Positions 53,356 to 62,749 of a stretch of 64,000 bases of DNA are shown here, one piece after another. Source of the DNA: DASPJR01 sp035628505 (GTDB lineage: Bacteria > Planctomycetota > SZUA-567 > H5-PLA8); assembly GCA_035628505.1 (NCBI GenBank), contig DASPJR010000221.1, forward strand, positions 29,632 to 93,631, in the 5' to 3' direction. A program made the position numbers and the translations under genes. Each line of letters opens with the position of its first letter. Position 1 is the first letter of the stretch. Below the pieces are notes generated by a model. That model was not told where the DNA came from. It saw only the letters and a list, made by a program, of their open reading frames with translations, and ran no database searches.

Positions 53356-53703
53356 TTACGACATCACTATTGTGATGATCCGATTCACGTCGATCTTTAA
53401 CGTGTGCGCCAGTTGGATCGCACGAGGAATCACCCAGTACTGACTGTCTGGATCAAATGGCGCAGGGTATTTTCCGACATTGTAAAGCGATTTCGCGCAC
53501 ACCTCTTCGAACCGATACTGTGCTTGAAGCAATGGATTTGAAACAGCAAGGTTCTTTTGCCGGATTCGAGTGAACAGTTCGTGCGCCTCGTTCCATCTGT
53601 ACGGGTTCGATGCTAAATGTTTAATTTCTCGAAGCGTCTCAGCATCGGAACTACTCGCGCAAAAGATCTCGCACAGTTGGGCAATGTGATGACTCATTGA
53701 CAT
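53356..53703 (-). CDS. small conserved-looking protein, unknown function (115 aa)
   Basis: The start is an ATG ten bases after the stop of the PVC fusion gene, whose last codons overlap the AGGG ribosome-binding site, so translation is probably coupled. The protein is helical: REIKHLASNPYRWNEAHELF, then LLQAQYRFEEVCAKSLYNVG, APFDPDSQYWVIPRAIQLA and VNRIITIV. I recall APFDPDSxYWxVP-like words in other PVC hypotheticals but cannot name a family. The base composition appears lower in GC than the neighbours. No function is proposed. Confidence 0.65.
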   Translation of the reverse strand: MSMSHHIAQLCEIFCASSSDAETLREIKHLASNPYRWNEAHELFTRIRQKNLAVSNPLLQAQYRFEEVCAKSLYNVGKYPAPFDPDSQYWVIPRAIQLAHTLKIDVNRIITIVMS

Positions 53704-53713
53704 TGTTGCGACC

Positions 53714-56700
53714 CTACTTCCCCAGTTCCATCAGGTACTTCAGCAGGTCTGAAAGCTCGCCGGGCGTCATGCGGTCGGTCAGGCCGTCGGGCATCAGCGT
53801 TCCGGCGTCGTTCCGCTTTTTGATCTCGGCTTTGCTCAGCACGTGAACGGGGCCGGCGGCATCGCGGAGCGTCAGGGTTTCGGCCGTCTCGGCTGATTTC
53901 ATGCCCTGGTAGCGCCGGCCGTCCTTCAGCGTTACCAGCGTCAGCAGGTAGCCTTCCTTCACCTGCCGTTTGGGCCATAGCACCGATTCGGTAATCGACT
54001 CGGCCGTCATCGCGCGCGCAAGGCTGGTGAGCTCCGGGCCGATGGTTGTGCCTTCGTTGCCGACCTTGTGGCAATTGAGGCACGAATATTCCTGCATGCG
54101 AAAGAGCTTTTCGCCGCGCGCCGCATCGCCGCTCGATTTTGCGGCCGCTACCAGCTTCGCCACCAGCTCGGGACTGTACTCTTTACGGTCGATCGCGACT
54201 CCGGCGGCGCTGTTCAGCGCGGACAAAAACGGCTCGTCGCCCCGCCCCGTCTTTGCCATCCACTGCAGCACGAGCGCAGCCGAAGCCGCCGGAAGCTTTT
54301 TGTCAGACATGGCCTTGGACAGGGCCTCTGGGCCATTGCCCTGCGCGAGCACGGGCAGCAAAAGAGCCGCAGCGGCGTCCGCATCCTTTATTTCCGCGAG
54401 CAGTTCAATGGCGCGAGCCGCGGTGGCCGGAAGATCAAGCGGCGCCAGGGCCGCGATGGCGGCCGCCCGCACTTCCGCGCTGGACGTTGAGGTGAGCCCC
54501 TGCAGCGCCGGCAGGGCGTCCTTGCCCTGGAGCGCAGCATGCGCTTCGATCGCCGCGGCTCGCTCAAGCGCCGGCAGCTTTTCATCTTGTGCCGCAGCCA
54601 GCGCCGCCGGCGCTTGCGCGCGAATCTGCCACGCACCCGCCAGGCGCCAGGCGGCCGAACGCAGCGACGCGTCTGCTTGCGTGAGAAGACGTGCGAGGTC
54701 GACTGCCAGATCGCCAGAGGGGACTTTTTTCTGCAGACGGGCGGCAGTGTAAAACGCGTTCATCACGATGGGCGAAGTCGGCGTTTCATTGAGCGCAAAA
54801 CGCAAATCGTCGGATGTGCCTGCTTCAATCATGACGGCAAGCAGCGGAAAGCGCATTTCGCCATTCACTCTTCCCGATTTGAGCAGTGCTTTGATCTGGC
54901 CGACGGCTTGTTTACCGCCGACGGTCCGCAGCGCATAAGTGAGCGCATGGGTGCGCGTGCCGAAATCAAGCTTGCCTTCGGCCAGCGCCTTCTGCCAGGC
55001 CGGCGCGAGCGCGTGGGTGCACTGCGTGAGCGCATAATTGATGTAGAAATCAGTCGGCTTATCGAGCGCCAATGTGGCCACTTTCAGCGCGTCAGCGGAG
55101 TTGAAATAGCTCGCGGCAACGAGCGCTTCCATGCGCACGCGCGGATGCTCGTCCGTGACGCTGCGCTCCAGGAGCGAGAGCGCGTCGGGCAGGGCCGGCG
55201 TCCAATAGGACAACAACCGCGTGCCCCAACAGCGCAGACGGAAATCTTTCGAGGCAAGAAAACCATCCACCAGAGCAGGGCGGGGCGCTTCGTGCGCACA
55301 GAAAACACCCGTGGCTTCGTAGCGCAGCCGGCCGGCCTCCGGATCATTGGGATCCAGCTTCGCGATCCACGCATCGGCGGCGGCCACGGCCGTTTCTTTT
55401 TTCATTGAGTAAAGGAGCCGGCGCGCCTGCTCGCGAACCCAGCGCTCTGGCGAGCGCAGTTGTTCCAGCAGCGCCGGGGCATCCATTTTTTCGAGCTCCG
55501 GACGTTTCACGAGCGGCCGGCCGTTGGCGGTAAGGCGCCAGATGCGGCCGTGCGAACGGTCGCGGCGCGGATCGCGGTACGATGCCTGATAATGTCCGAT
55601 GATTGGATTAAGCCAGTCGCAGACGTAAATCGCGCCGTCGGGACCCACGCGCGTTTCAACCGGCCGGAAATCAGTGCTTTTGCTCGCCATCAGGTCTGGC
55701 AACGCCGTGCTTTTGAAGCCCGCGCCATCGTCGCTGATTTTGTACATGCTGATCTGACTGGTGAAATACGTGCTCTTCAGCAGCACGTTTTGCAGATCGT
55801 CGGGCAGATGCTTGGAGCTCAGGAACTCGGGTTCCATGCTCTTGCCCCGCGAGACGCAGAAATCCTGCTTATAGGCGAGCGGATGAAGCGTGTTGATCAG
55901 TCCGGGCGTGCTGAAATAAAGGCAGTAGTTCGCGCCGCCGCCGTGGAAGACCTGGCCGTAATCATCGAATGCTACGCCCCAGCTGTTCAGACCGGCAGTG
56001 CTGTCGTTGAAATAACCATCGAGTTTCAGTGTGCGCGGATTGAAGCGCCAGACGCCGCTGCGGTTGAGCTCGGAAATGCCGTGCGGCGTTTCAATATACG
56101 ACCACACGTGGTAGCCCTGCGTGAACCAGAGGCAACCGTCGGGCTGCCAGCGGATGGAATTGATCATCTGGTGCGTGTCGCCAGTGCCGAAGCCACTCAG
56201 TACGACGCGCCGCGTGTCGCCTTTGCCGTCGCCATTGCTGTCGCGCCAGTGTGTCAGCTGCGTGCTTTCGCAGATGTAAATGCCGCCATCGCCGAATTCG
56301 AAGCCCATCGGCATGACGAGCCCTTCGCAGTATTTCCAGGACTTGTCCGCCTTGCCGTCGCCATTCGTGTCTTCGAGTACGAGCAGATAATCGTTGGCGC
56401 GCTGACCGGGCTGAAGCTGCGGATACGAGGGGATGCACAACACCCACAGGCGGCCGAGCTCGTCCCAGCGAATCTGGATGGGCTTGATCATGTCCAGCTT
56501 CTCATCTGCGAAGAGGCCCACGGACATGCCCGGATAAAGAGTGAAGTTCTTCATCTGCTCGTCCGGAGTCTGCGCTGCGGGGGCGGGTGGCGCAGGATCG
56601 AGCGGCAGCGTCGGCGGCGGCTCTTTGCCCGCAGCGATCGCGTGAACGCGCTCGTCGGCGCGATTCACCAGCGGCTTGAAGCGCGTGAGCTCTTTGACGA

Positions 56701-58177
56701 ACGGCGGGTGCTGCTGCGTTCCTTTCGCGAACGGCTGCGTGGTGCGGTCGCCATAGGCGAACGCCCAGTTCATGCAGCGCCAGCAGTCGAACCAGATGCG
56801 GTTTTTCTCAATGATCTCCTGGCGCAGCGTTTCGGCTCCAGCCGTAGCAGGCTCGGCGCCGAGCGCTTTGGCGATCAGCGCGCTGACTTCACGAATGCCT
56901 TCATCGGTGAAATGAATGCCGTTGCGGGTCAGGCGGGGGGCGTCGGCGGGGCGCTGCGACAGTGGCGTGAACACATCGACGAAAACAAAGCCGCGTTCCT
57001 GCGCGAGCTTGCGTGCGGCCTCGGCATACTGCTGAACGATGCTGTTGCGCGGCGTGTTGTCGGGCACCAGCGGGCTCGCGGGTTTTTCAAATGGAGCAGG
57101 GGAGAGCACGACAATTCGCGGCGTGCGCTCCTTAAAACTATCCAGCAGCGCCCCATAGCCGCTCGCAAAATCAGCAGCCGTGCGCGTCTGATCGAGCGCT
57201 TCGTTCTGGCCAAACCACGTAAAGATGAGCGTGGCACCGACCGCGTCGAAGTTCTCCTTCCACGTGCCGTGATTCTCCATGCGGTTCTGCCGCCAGACGG
57301 TGTCGCCTTCCCAGCCCATGTGCCGGAAGCGCGGCGCCTGCGCTTTTGCCGCGGAAGCCAGCGCCGTTTCGAGCCAGCCCGAGCGCTGTTCGATAACGAC
57401 GTTCTCAGGCCCGGTGAAGACGACCACTTCGCCCGGCCGCAACGCAAAGGCGCCGTTGGCAAAAGGCGGGATCGGCGGGGCGGGCTCGAGCGAATCGGTC
57501 AAGCGTTCCAGCGGAGGTTTGACGACCGGCTTGCTGGCGGGAAGTTCTTCGATCAGCATATCCTTAAAGTGAACTTCGGCCGTCGCGCCGCCGTGAATCT
57601 GAAGCGCGATGATTCCCTTTTGCGGGATATTGGGCGCGTTCTCCGTGTAATCAACAGTCTGAACGCCATTAAGCCAGAGCTGAATGCGCGGACCCTCGGC
57701 GCGGATGCGATAATCGTTCCAGTCTTCCTTCTTGACAATCTTCTGCTGCAATTCCTTGGGCGGCATGGCGAGCACTTTATTGCGGCGGCTTTCATCGTAG
57801 AGCCCGCCGTCGTAGCCGTGACCGAAATCCGCCTGATAACCGGAGACTTCATGATGATTCGGCACGCGCTTGGAACGGATCTGGATGCCGGAATTCACGA
57901 AGCCTTCAGTGCCGAGCAGCTTAATTTTCAGCCGCAGTTCGAAGTTCTCGTATTCGCGCGTCGTCGCCAGAAAATTGTTGTTCTTCTGCCTGCGGGTAAG
58001 TGATCCGCCGATGAGCTCGCCGTTCTCGATGCGCCACGTCTCCTTCGTGTCGCCTTCCCAGCCTTCGAATGTACGGCCGTCAAAGAGCGGCGTCTCGCCG
58101 GCGAGCGTTGTAACACTCACGAGGAGGCACAAAACAAAAAGAACGCGCGCTGCGCACACTGAAGAAGAGGTCGGCAT
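53714..58177 (-). CDS. PVC fusion protein: DUF1080, SGNH hydrolase, PVC dehydrogenase propeller, HEAT, cytochrome c (1487 aa)
   Basis: Signal peptide (ARVLFVLCLLVSVTTLA). Order: DUF1080/3-keto-disaccharide hydrolase domain (about 28-215, LFDGRTFEGWEG, NSGIQIRS); SGNH/GDSL-like hydrolase (about 235-450, GWEGDTVWRQN, FTWFGQNEA, RNGIHFTDEG); PVC-type beta-propeller (about 545-900, GLFADEKLDMIKPIQIRWDE, VEDTNGDGKAD-like words, RVGPDGAIYVCDW); HEAT-like repeats (about 910-1330); cytochrome c with CLNCH (C1366, C1369, H1370) and an MTPGELSDLLKYLMEL end. All parts fit extracellular sugar polymer or disaccharide oxidation. It is divergent from an AraC regulator that may control it. GGAG precedes the ATG. 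Confidence 0.93.
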   Translation of the reverse strand: MPTSSSVCAARVLFVLCLLVSVTTLAGETPLFDGRTFEGWEGDTKETWRIENGELIGGSLTRRQKNNNFLATTREYENFELRLKIKLLGTEGFVNSGIQIRSKRVPNHHEVSGYQADFGHGYDGGLYDESRRNKVLAMPPKELQQKIVKKEDWNDYRIRAEGPRIQLWLNGVQTVDYTENAPNIPQKGIIALQIHGGATAEVHFKDMLIEELPASKPVVKPPLERLTDSLEPAPPIPPFANGAFALRPGEVVVFTGPENVVIEQRSGWLETALASAAKAQAPRFRHMGWEGDTVWRQNRMENHGTWKENFDAVGATLIFTWFGQNEALDQTRTAADFASGYGALLDSFKERTPRIVVLSPAPFEKPASPLVPDNTPRNSIVQQYAEAARKLAQERGFVFVDVFTPLSQRPADAPRLTRNGIHFTDEGIREVSALIAKALGAEPATAGAETLRQEIIEKNRIWFDCWRCMNWAFAYGDRTTQPFAKGTQQHPPFVKELTRFKPLVNRADERVHAIAAGKEPPPTLPLDPAPPAPAAQTPDEQMKNFTLYPGMSVGLFADEKLDMIKPIQIRWDELGRLWVLCIPSYPQLQPGQRANDYLLVLEDTNGDGKADKSWKYCEGLVMPMGFEFGDGGIYICESTQLTHWRDSNGDGKGDTRRVVLSGFGTGDTHQMINSIRWQPDGCLWFTQGYHVWSYIETPHGISELNRSGVWRFNPRTLKLDGYFNDSTAGLNSWGVAFDDYGQVFHGGGANYCLYFSTPGLINTLHPLAYKQDFCVSRGKSMEPEFLSSKHLPDDLQNVLLKSTYFTSQISMYKISDDGAGFKSTALPDLMASKSTDFRPVETRVGPDGAIYVCDWLNPIIGHYQASYRDPRRDRSHGRIWRLTANGRPLVKRPELEKMDAPALLEQLRSPERWVREQARRLLYSMKKETAVAAADAWIAKLDPNDPEAGRLRYEATGVFCAHEAPRPALVDGFLASKDFRLRCWGTRLLSYWTPALPDALSLLERSVTDEHPRVRMEALVAASYFNSADALKVATLALDKPTDFYINYALTQCTHALAPAWQKALAEGKLDFGTRTHALTYALRTVGGKQAVGQIKALLKSGRVNGEMRFPLLAVMIEAGTSDDLRFALNETPTSPIVMNAFYTAARLQKKVPSGDLAVDLARLLTQADASLRSAAWRLAGAWQIRAQAPAALAAAQDEKLPALERAAAIEAHAALQGKDALPALQGLTSTSSAEVRAAAIAALAPLDLPATAARAIELLAEIKDADAAAALLLPVLAQGNGPEALSKAMSDKKLPAASAALVLQWMAKTGRGDEPFLSALNSAAGVAIDRKEYSPELVAKLVAAAKSSGDAARGEKLFRMQEYSCLNCHKVGNEGTTIGPELTSLARAMTAESITESVLWPKRQVKEGYLLTLVTLKDGRRYQGMKSAETAETLTLRDAAGPVHVLSKAEIKKRNDAGTLMPDGLTDRMTPGELSDLLKYLMELGK

Positions 58178-58299
58178 ACGGAAAAGGCTCCATTCAGAAT
58201 CTTGCTTGCTCCGTGTGTATATAAAACATCTCTATCTAAAATGCCCCATGGCGATTATGATTCGACCCTTGAAAAACTGACATTCACGGAAGAGTTCGC

Positions 58300-59202
58300 A
58301 TGGAATCGACTCATTGGCTTGAACGGATATCGCCCTGTGTCCGGCTCAACCAGCCAGGCGCGGTGCCAAAGACATATACGGGCCATTTCCGGCACCGGCC
58401 AAACTGGATTGAGCCGCTGCGGGTCATTTACGACCATCAGCTGCTGCTCATCAGTGAAGGCGAGTTCATCGTTGAGGTGGAAGGCCGCCGCTATCCCTGT
58501 TCGCGCGGGTCGTACATGATCATCCCGCCGGCCCACTGGCACGTCTCGTGGGAGGCCGCCGGCCGCTTTGGCCACCGGCATTGGAGCCACTTCGACTGGA
58601 CACATGCCGGGCCGTACGGCGAAACGCCGATCATGACATTCCATCCGGAGAAACCGCGCGAGGCGCTGTACCGGCCGGCGCCGGCGTTCATTCCGCAGCG
58701 GGTCTTTCACGGCACAGCGCGGCGTTTTGAGCGCGTCATGGAAATTAAAGAGCGCCTCTTTGCCACCGCCAATGCCGCGCAGGCGCACACGCGCCGTACC
58801 AGCCGCGCGCTGCTGCTTGAACTGCTGCTCGAACTTTTCGATGAGGACGATTCGCAGAGCACTGTTCCGCCGCCGGAGTTACGGCTGGCTGAAAAAGTAC
58901 GCGACCTGCTCGACAGCAACCTGGAACGCCACTCGTCGGTGCGCATCGAAGACCTGCTCGAGCAGACGGGATATTGCTACGCCCACGTGTGCCGCGTCTT
59001 CAAGCGGCGTTACGGCATGCCGCCGCTCAAGTACCTGCATCTGTTGAGCATCAGCCGCGCGAAACTGATGCTGCGTGACACGGATCTGCCGGTGACGCGC
59101 ATTGCCAGGCGGCTCGCTTTTAGCGATCCTGAATACTTCTCACAGGTATTCCGCAGGAACGTGGGGCAGAGTCCCACCGAGTATCGCCGCATGATGCGTT
59201 GA
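58300..59202 (+). CDS. AraC-family transcriptional regulator
   Basis: Residues about 20-110 are a cupin-type sensing domain (LLISEGEFIVEVEGRRYPC, SYMIIPPAHWH). Residues about 195-295 carry the two helix-turn-helix motifs of AraC/XylS (IEDLLEQTGYCYAHVCRVFK, PVTRIARRLAFSDPEYFSQV) and the family ending GQSPTEYRRMM. Such proteins sense a small ligand, often a sugar, and activate nearby genes. Here it is divergent from the PVC fusion gene across a 122-bp gap, the expected place for its operator. Confidence 0.93.
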   Translation: MESTHWLERISPCVRLNQPGAVPKTYTGHFRHRPNWIEPLRVIYDHQLLLISEGEFIVEVEGRRYPCSRGSYMIIPPAHWHVSWEAAGRFGHRHWSHFDWTHAGPYGETPIMTFHPEKPREALYRPAPAFIPQRVFHGTARRFERVMEIKERLFATANAAQAHTRRTSRALLLELLLELFDEDDSQSTVPPPELRLAEKVRDLLDSNLERHSSVRIEDLLEQTGYCYAHVCRVFKRRYGMPPLKYLHLLSISRAKLMLRDTDLPVTRIARRLAFSDPEYFSQVFRRNVGQSPTEYRRMMR

Positions 59203-59391
59203 CGCCTTGCGTGCATGCTTAATCTTCACTGTGCCGCCAACGCGATACAGGTGTCCGCCAATTTTCGGCATACGCCGAAAACAACCATCACCGCTCCGCA
59301 CGATAGTTTTTGCGCGTTTGCATGCATTTTGAGTGGCTGAACGCCGGAGCCTTGCTTCATCGCAGAACTCACAGGAATAAGGAGGCGAAGC

Positions 59392-60057
59392 ATGATGAGG
59401 CTAAACATTGTACTCGTATCCACAGTCATCGCCGGTGCCGTGCTGGCGACTTCCGTCAGAGCCGATTGCGGCGGGCAACACCGGAGCAGCGCGGCTCCGA
59501 TGAGCGCCGACGAACGGGCTGCGTTGTCATCGGATGAAATTTTCATCCGCGGCGCGTACCTGATGAATCAGGCCGAGGTGCGCCTGGGGCAACTGGCGCT
59601 CGACAGAAGCTCTCATCCGGATGTACAGAATTTCGCGCGGCATATGGTCAACGATCACGGCGCTGTTTTGCGGCGCCTGGAACGGATTGCCGATCGGAAC
59701 AGCATTCCCCTGCCGCGGCGTATGGATCCGGTGCACCGCGACATCGAACGCAGTCTGTCTCAACTCAGCGGAGCGGCCTTCGATCGTGAATTCATGCGCG
59801 TCATGGTGAAGGACCATGCGAACGCCGTGATGGACCTGCAGGAGCATGCAGCCAATGCAAAGAGCCCGGACGTGCGAGCGTTTGCGCAGGAACTGCTGCC
59901 GTCGTTCCGTGATCATTTCCAGATGGCGCAGCAGGTCGCAGCGTCAGCAGGCGCCGACACGCAGTGGGCGGCCGCGATCAATGCTCCCGGTGACACCGGC
60001 GCGGAACGCAGCTTCAACGTCCGCGCGGATCGTAATTCCGACATCATGCAGCGCTGA
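59392..60057 (+). CDS. DUF4142 periplasmic protein (ferritin-like fold)
   Basis: AAGGAGG at 59379-59385 precedes two adjacent ATG codons. Signal peptide LNIVLVSTVIAGAVLATSVRA. The body matches DUF4142: FIRGAYLMNQAEVRLGQLAL, VQNFARHMVNDHGAVLRRL, FDREFMRVMVKDHANAVMDL and VRAFAQELLPSFRDHFQMA, four helices with paired His and Asp positions. The biochemical function is unknown; relatives are often envelope-stress induced. A terminator follows directly, so the gene is monocistronic. Confidence 0.9.
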   Translation: MMRLNIVLVSTVIAGAVLATSVRADCGGQHRSSAAPMSADERAALSSDEIFIRGAYLMNQAEVRLGQLALDRSSHPDVQNFARHMVNDHGAVLRRLERIADRNSIPLPRRMDPVHRDIERSLSQLSGAAFDREFMRVMVKDHANAVMDLQEHAANAKSPDVRAFAQELLPSFRDHFQMAQQVAASAGADTQWAAAINAPGDTGAERSFNVRADRNSDIMQR

Positions 60058-60080
60058 CGCACGCTGTTCCTTTCAAGACG

Positions 60081-60114
60081 AAAAAAGACTCCGCTCCGGC
60101 GGAGTCTCTTTTTG
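60081..60114. terminator. bidirectional terminator after the DUF4142 gene
   Basis: The stem GACTCCGC / GCGGAGTC has the loop TCCG, with an A-run before and TCTTTTT after. Confidence 0.9.
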
Positions 60115-60309
60115 AGCACAGCCCCGAGGCACACTCGTTGCTTTATTCGCCGCTATGTTGCGCAAACGTCTGGTTTGCGCGTCCACAGGTGAGGTGTTCG
60201 ACAATAAGGTGAGTAACCCACGAGCGCCGTATAACCTGCCTTCTTTCAATTTAAACATGCTGCAGAAGTTTCTTATCAGAACCGCGACAGGAGCGGCTTA
60301 AAGGGTGCT

Positions 60310-62238
60310 ATGAAAACCTCGAGTCCATCTGGGCCGGAGAGAAAAACGGGAATGGGACGCAGGCGGAAGTGGAAGGACCTGTTCCGCTATGCCTCGGAGC
60401 AGCCCGCGGCTCCCGATCCGGCGGACGAACTGGATTCCGCGCCCGTTTCGCTGGAGACGCTGAAGTTTTTTCTGAGCCTGCTGCGCTCGCACCGCTTTCT
60501 GATTGGCTGCCTGTTTCTGCTCGCATTGATCAATCAGGCGATGGGTATTGTGATTCCTGTCGCGATTGGAAAAATTCTCGATCTGGTGTTGCCCACAAAA
60601 GACGGTGAGCTTCTGCGTAACTCTGCGTTGCTCGCCGCGGCCTTTCTGATGCTGCGATCCGTTTTCCTTTTTGCAGAACGGGAAGTCGCCGTCCGCAGCG
60701 GCTGGGTTGTCGTGCTGGCCATTCGCAATCGTCTGCATGCCCAGATGCAGCGCATGTCCCTGCGATTCCTGGAAGACTATCACGTCGGACGCATCGTCGC
60801 GCGCGTGCTGGCCGACACCGAATCGGTGCGTCACCTGCTGCTGGGCGGGTTCGTTGCTTGTGCCGCGAACTTTTCACGATTTGTGCTGATCCTCTGCGTG
60901 CTGTACTGGATCGACTGGCAAATGGCGCTGATCAGCACCGCCACGCTTCCTTTATTTCTGATCGGCTTCTCGCATTATGTTGCACGCTTGAGGCCGGCAT
61001 ACCACGAGATGAACGAAGATGGTTCGCAGTTGTGGGGTTCCACGAACGAAACCTTTTCCGCGGCCCGCATCGTCAAAACCTACTGCGGTGAGCGGCGCGC
61101 CAACGCGCAGTTTGCCGGGCGCATGCATCAGATCGTGCGCAAGGCACTGCTGATCGACCGCGCGCAGCATTGGGTGGCGGTAATCTGGGAGGTGAGCGCG
61201 TGGTTCGGCCTGGTGGCGCTGATCTGGTACGGCGGCTGGCGCGTGCAGAGCGGCCTGATGAGCACGGGCGATCTCTTCGCATTCTGGGGGCTGCTGGGCC
61301 AGGTGCAATCGCCAATCGCCGACCTGATCCACATCTCCGGCACGATCCAGCATTCACTGGCCTCGCTCGCGCGCATTACGGCGCTGCTGCGCATTCGTCC
61401 GGACATCAGCGACCGGCCGGGAGCCATCAAGGCTCAGACCTTGCGCGGCGAGATCGAACTGCGTGATGTCCATTTCACCTACCGCGATGCCACTCGAAAA
61501 TCGTGCGCTGAAGAAGAACGCCCCCGCGCGACGATCAATGGCATTTCACTGAAGATCCATGCCGGTGAATTTCTGGCCGTAGTCGGCCCGTCGGGATCGG
61601 GGAAGAGCACCCTGCTGAATCTGCTGGCAAGACTTTACGAAGTGGATGGCGGCGCCATTCTCGTCGACGGCGTCGACATTCGTGATTACCAGCTCACCAG
61701 TTACCGGAGGCAGCTTGCGCTGGTGCTGCAGGACAGCATCCTGTTCCGCGGCAGTATTCGGGAGAACATCCGCTATTCACGGCCGGATGCAACCGAAGAG
61801 GAGATTATTGCGGCGGCAAAATCAGCGAACGCGTGGGAGTTCATTTCGAAATTCCCGCACGGCCTCGACTCCATCTGCGGGGAGCGCGGCGTGAAGCTCT
61901 CCGGCGGACAGAAGCAGCGCATCTCGATCGCGCGCGCGATCCTCGCCAACCCGCGTATTCTCATGCTTGACGAAGCGACAAGCGCGCTCGACACGGAAGC
62001 CGAAGCGTGCGTGCAGCAGGCGCTCTCCTCGCTGATGCGTGGAAGAACGACGATCGTCGTCGCGCACCGCTTGTCGACGATCACGCACGCCGATCGCATT
62101 ATGGTGCTCGACGGCGGAGAAATCGTCGAGATCGGTTCACACGAGGACCTGATGCTGCGCGAGGGCATGTATTACGACATGTTCATGCGCCAGTATGGCC
62201 GCATGCGCAACACACGAAGCTCGCGGGTTTTCCGGTGA
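60310..62238 (+). CDS. ABC exporter, fused permease and ATPase (MsbA-like)
   Basis: The first about 355 residues hold six membrane helices of a type IV exporter (SHRFLIGCLFLLALINQAMG, SALLAAAFLMLRSVFLFAE and four more). The ATPase half has Walker A GPSGSGKST, Q-loop VLQDSILFRGSIRENI, signature LSGGQKQR, Walker B ILMLDEATSALD and an H-loop VVAHRLSTI. Substrates of the family are lipids, drugs or peptides; which one is unknown. It works as a homodimer or with another half-transporter. Its TGA stop is the first bases of the left terminal repeat of a MITE-like element, so the last residues (SSRVFR) may have been altered by insertion. Confidence 0.93.
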   Translation: MKTSSPSGPERKTGMGRRRKWKDLFRYASEQPAAPDPADELDSAPVSLETLKFFLSLLRSHRFLIGCLFLLALINQAMGIVIPVAIGKILDLVLPTKDGELLRNSALLAAAFLMLRSVFLFAEREVAVRSGWVVVLAIRNRLHAQMQRMSLRFLEDYHVGRIVARVLADTESVRHLLLGGFVACAANFSRFVLILCVLYWIDWQMALISTATLPLFLIGFSHYVARLRPAYHEMNEDGSQLWGSTNETFSAARIVKTYCGERRANAQFAGRMHQIVRKALLIDRAQHWVAVIWEVSAWFGLVALIWYGGWRVQSGLMSTGDLFAFWGLLGQVQSPIADLIHISGTIQHSLASLARITALLRIRPDISDRPGAIKAQTLRGEIELRDVHFTYRDATRKSCAEEERPRATINGISLKIHAGEFLAVVGPSGSGKSTLLNLLARLYEVDGGAILVDGVDIRDYQLTSYRRQLALVLQDSILFRGSIRENIRYSRPDATEEEIIAAAKSANAWEFISKFPHGLDSICGERGVKLSGGQKQRISIARAILANPRILMLDEATSALDTEAEACVQQALSSLMRGRTTIVVAHRLSTITHADRIMVLDGGEIVEIGSHEDLMLREGMYYDMFMRQYGRMRNTRSSRVFR

Positions 62239-62563
62239 CCTAACCCCCGGCCCCTTCCCTGGGAGGGAAGGGGAGAACTGTTTTCAACGCTGCGACGCGG
62301 AGACGCAGAGAAATTATAGGTTAGGGGTGGCCCGAACGGAGTTCGGGTCGCGAAGCGACAACGAACCCGACTTGCATGCTGCCTTATAAAAAGCGAAGTC
62401 TTCAGTTGAGTGACATGCAGCTTTTCGGAATTCGACGTGCTTCAGTAGGTCGACACGCAAGTAGGGTTGGATGTGCCTTCGGCACCCGGACTTTGGTCCG
62501 GGCCACCCCCTCTCGTCGCCGTTCCCCCCTTCCCTCCTAGGGAAGGGGCCGGGGGTTAGGTCA
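62236..62563. mobile_element. MITE-like element with 38-bp terminal inverted repeats
   Basis: The left end (62236-62273, starting TGACCTAACCCCCGG) and the right end (62526-62563, its complement) match at 37 of 38 positions. Inside, GGGGTGGCCCG (62324-62334) pairs with CGGGCCACCCC (62499-62509), and further small hairpins lie near 62331-62347 and 62473-62502. There is no coding frame. No convincing target duplication is visible. The stop codon of the ABC gene lies in the left repeat. Confidence 0.65.
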
Positions 62564-62749
62564 GTCGGCGCGAGTAATCAGATTTTTTAATCTCATAATT
62601 CTTTATGACCACACAAGTAACGAGATTGTTTCAAAAAATGCGTCGCAAAACGCATTTCTCAAGCATCTTAGTATTAGTGAGAGGGGACTGAAAGCAGCAC
62701 CTCTCACGCGCGGTCTTGGCGCCTTGGCGTCTTGGCGGTTCACAAAAAA

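Noticed and set aside
55460..58003. 847-codon plus-strand frame opposite the PVC fusion gene
   Set aside because: No recognisable domain; the minus strand has a signal peptide, five domains and a heme motif.
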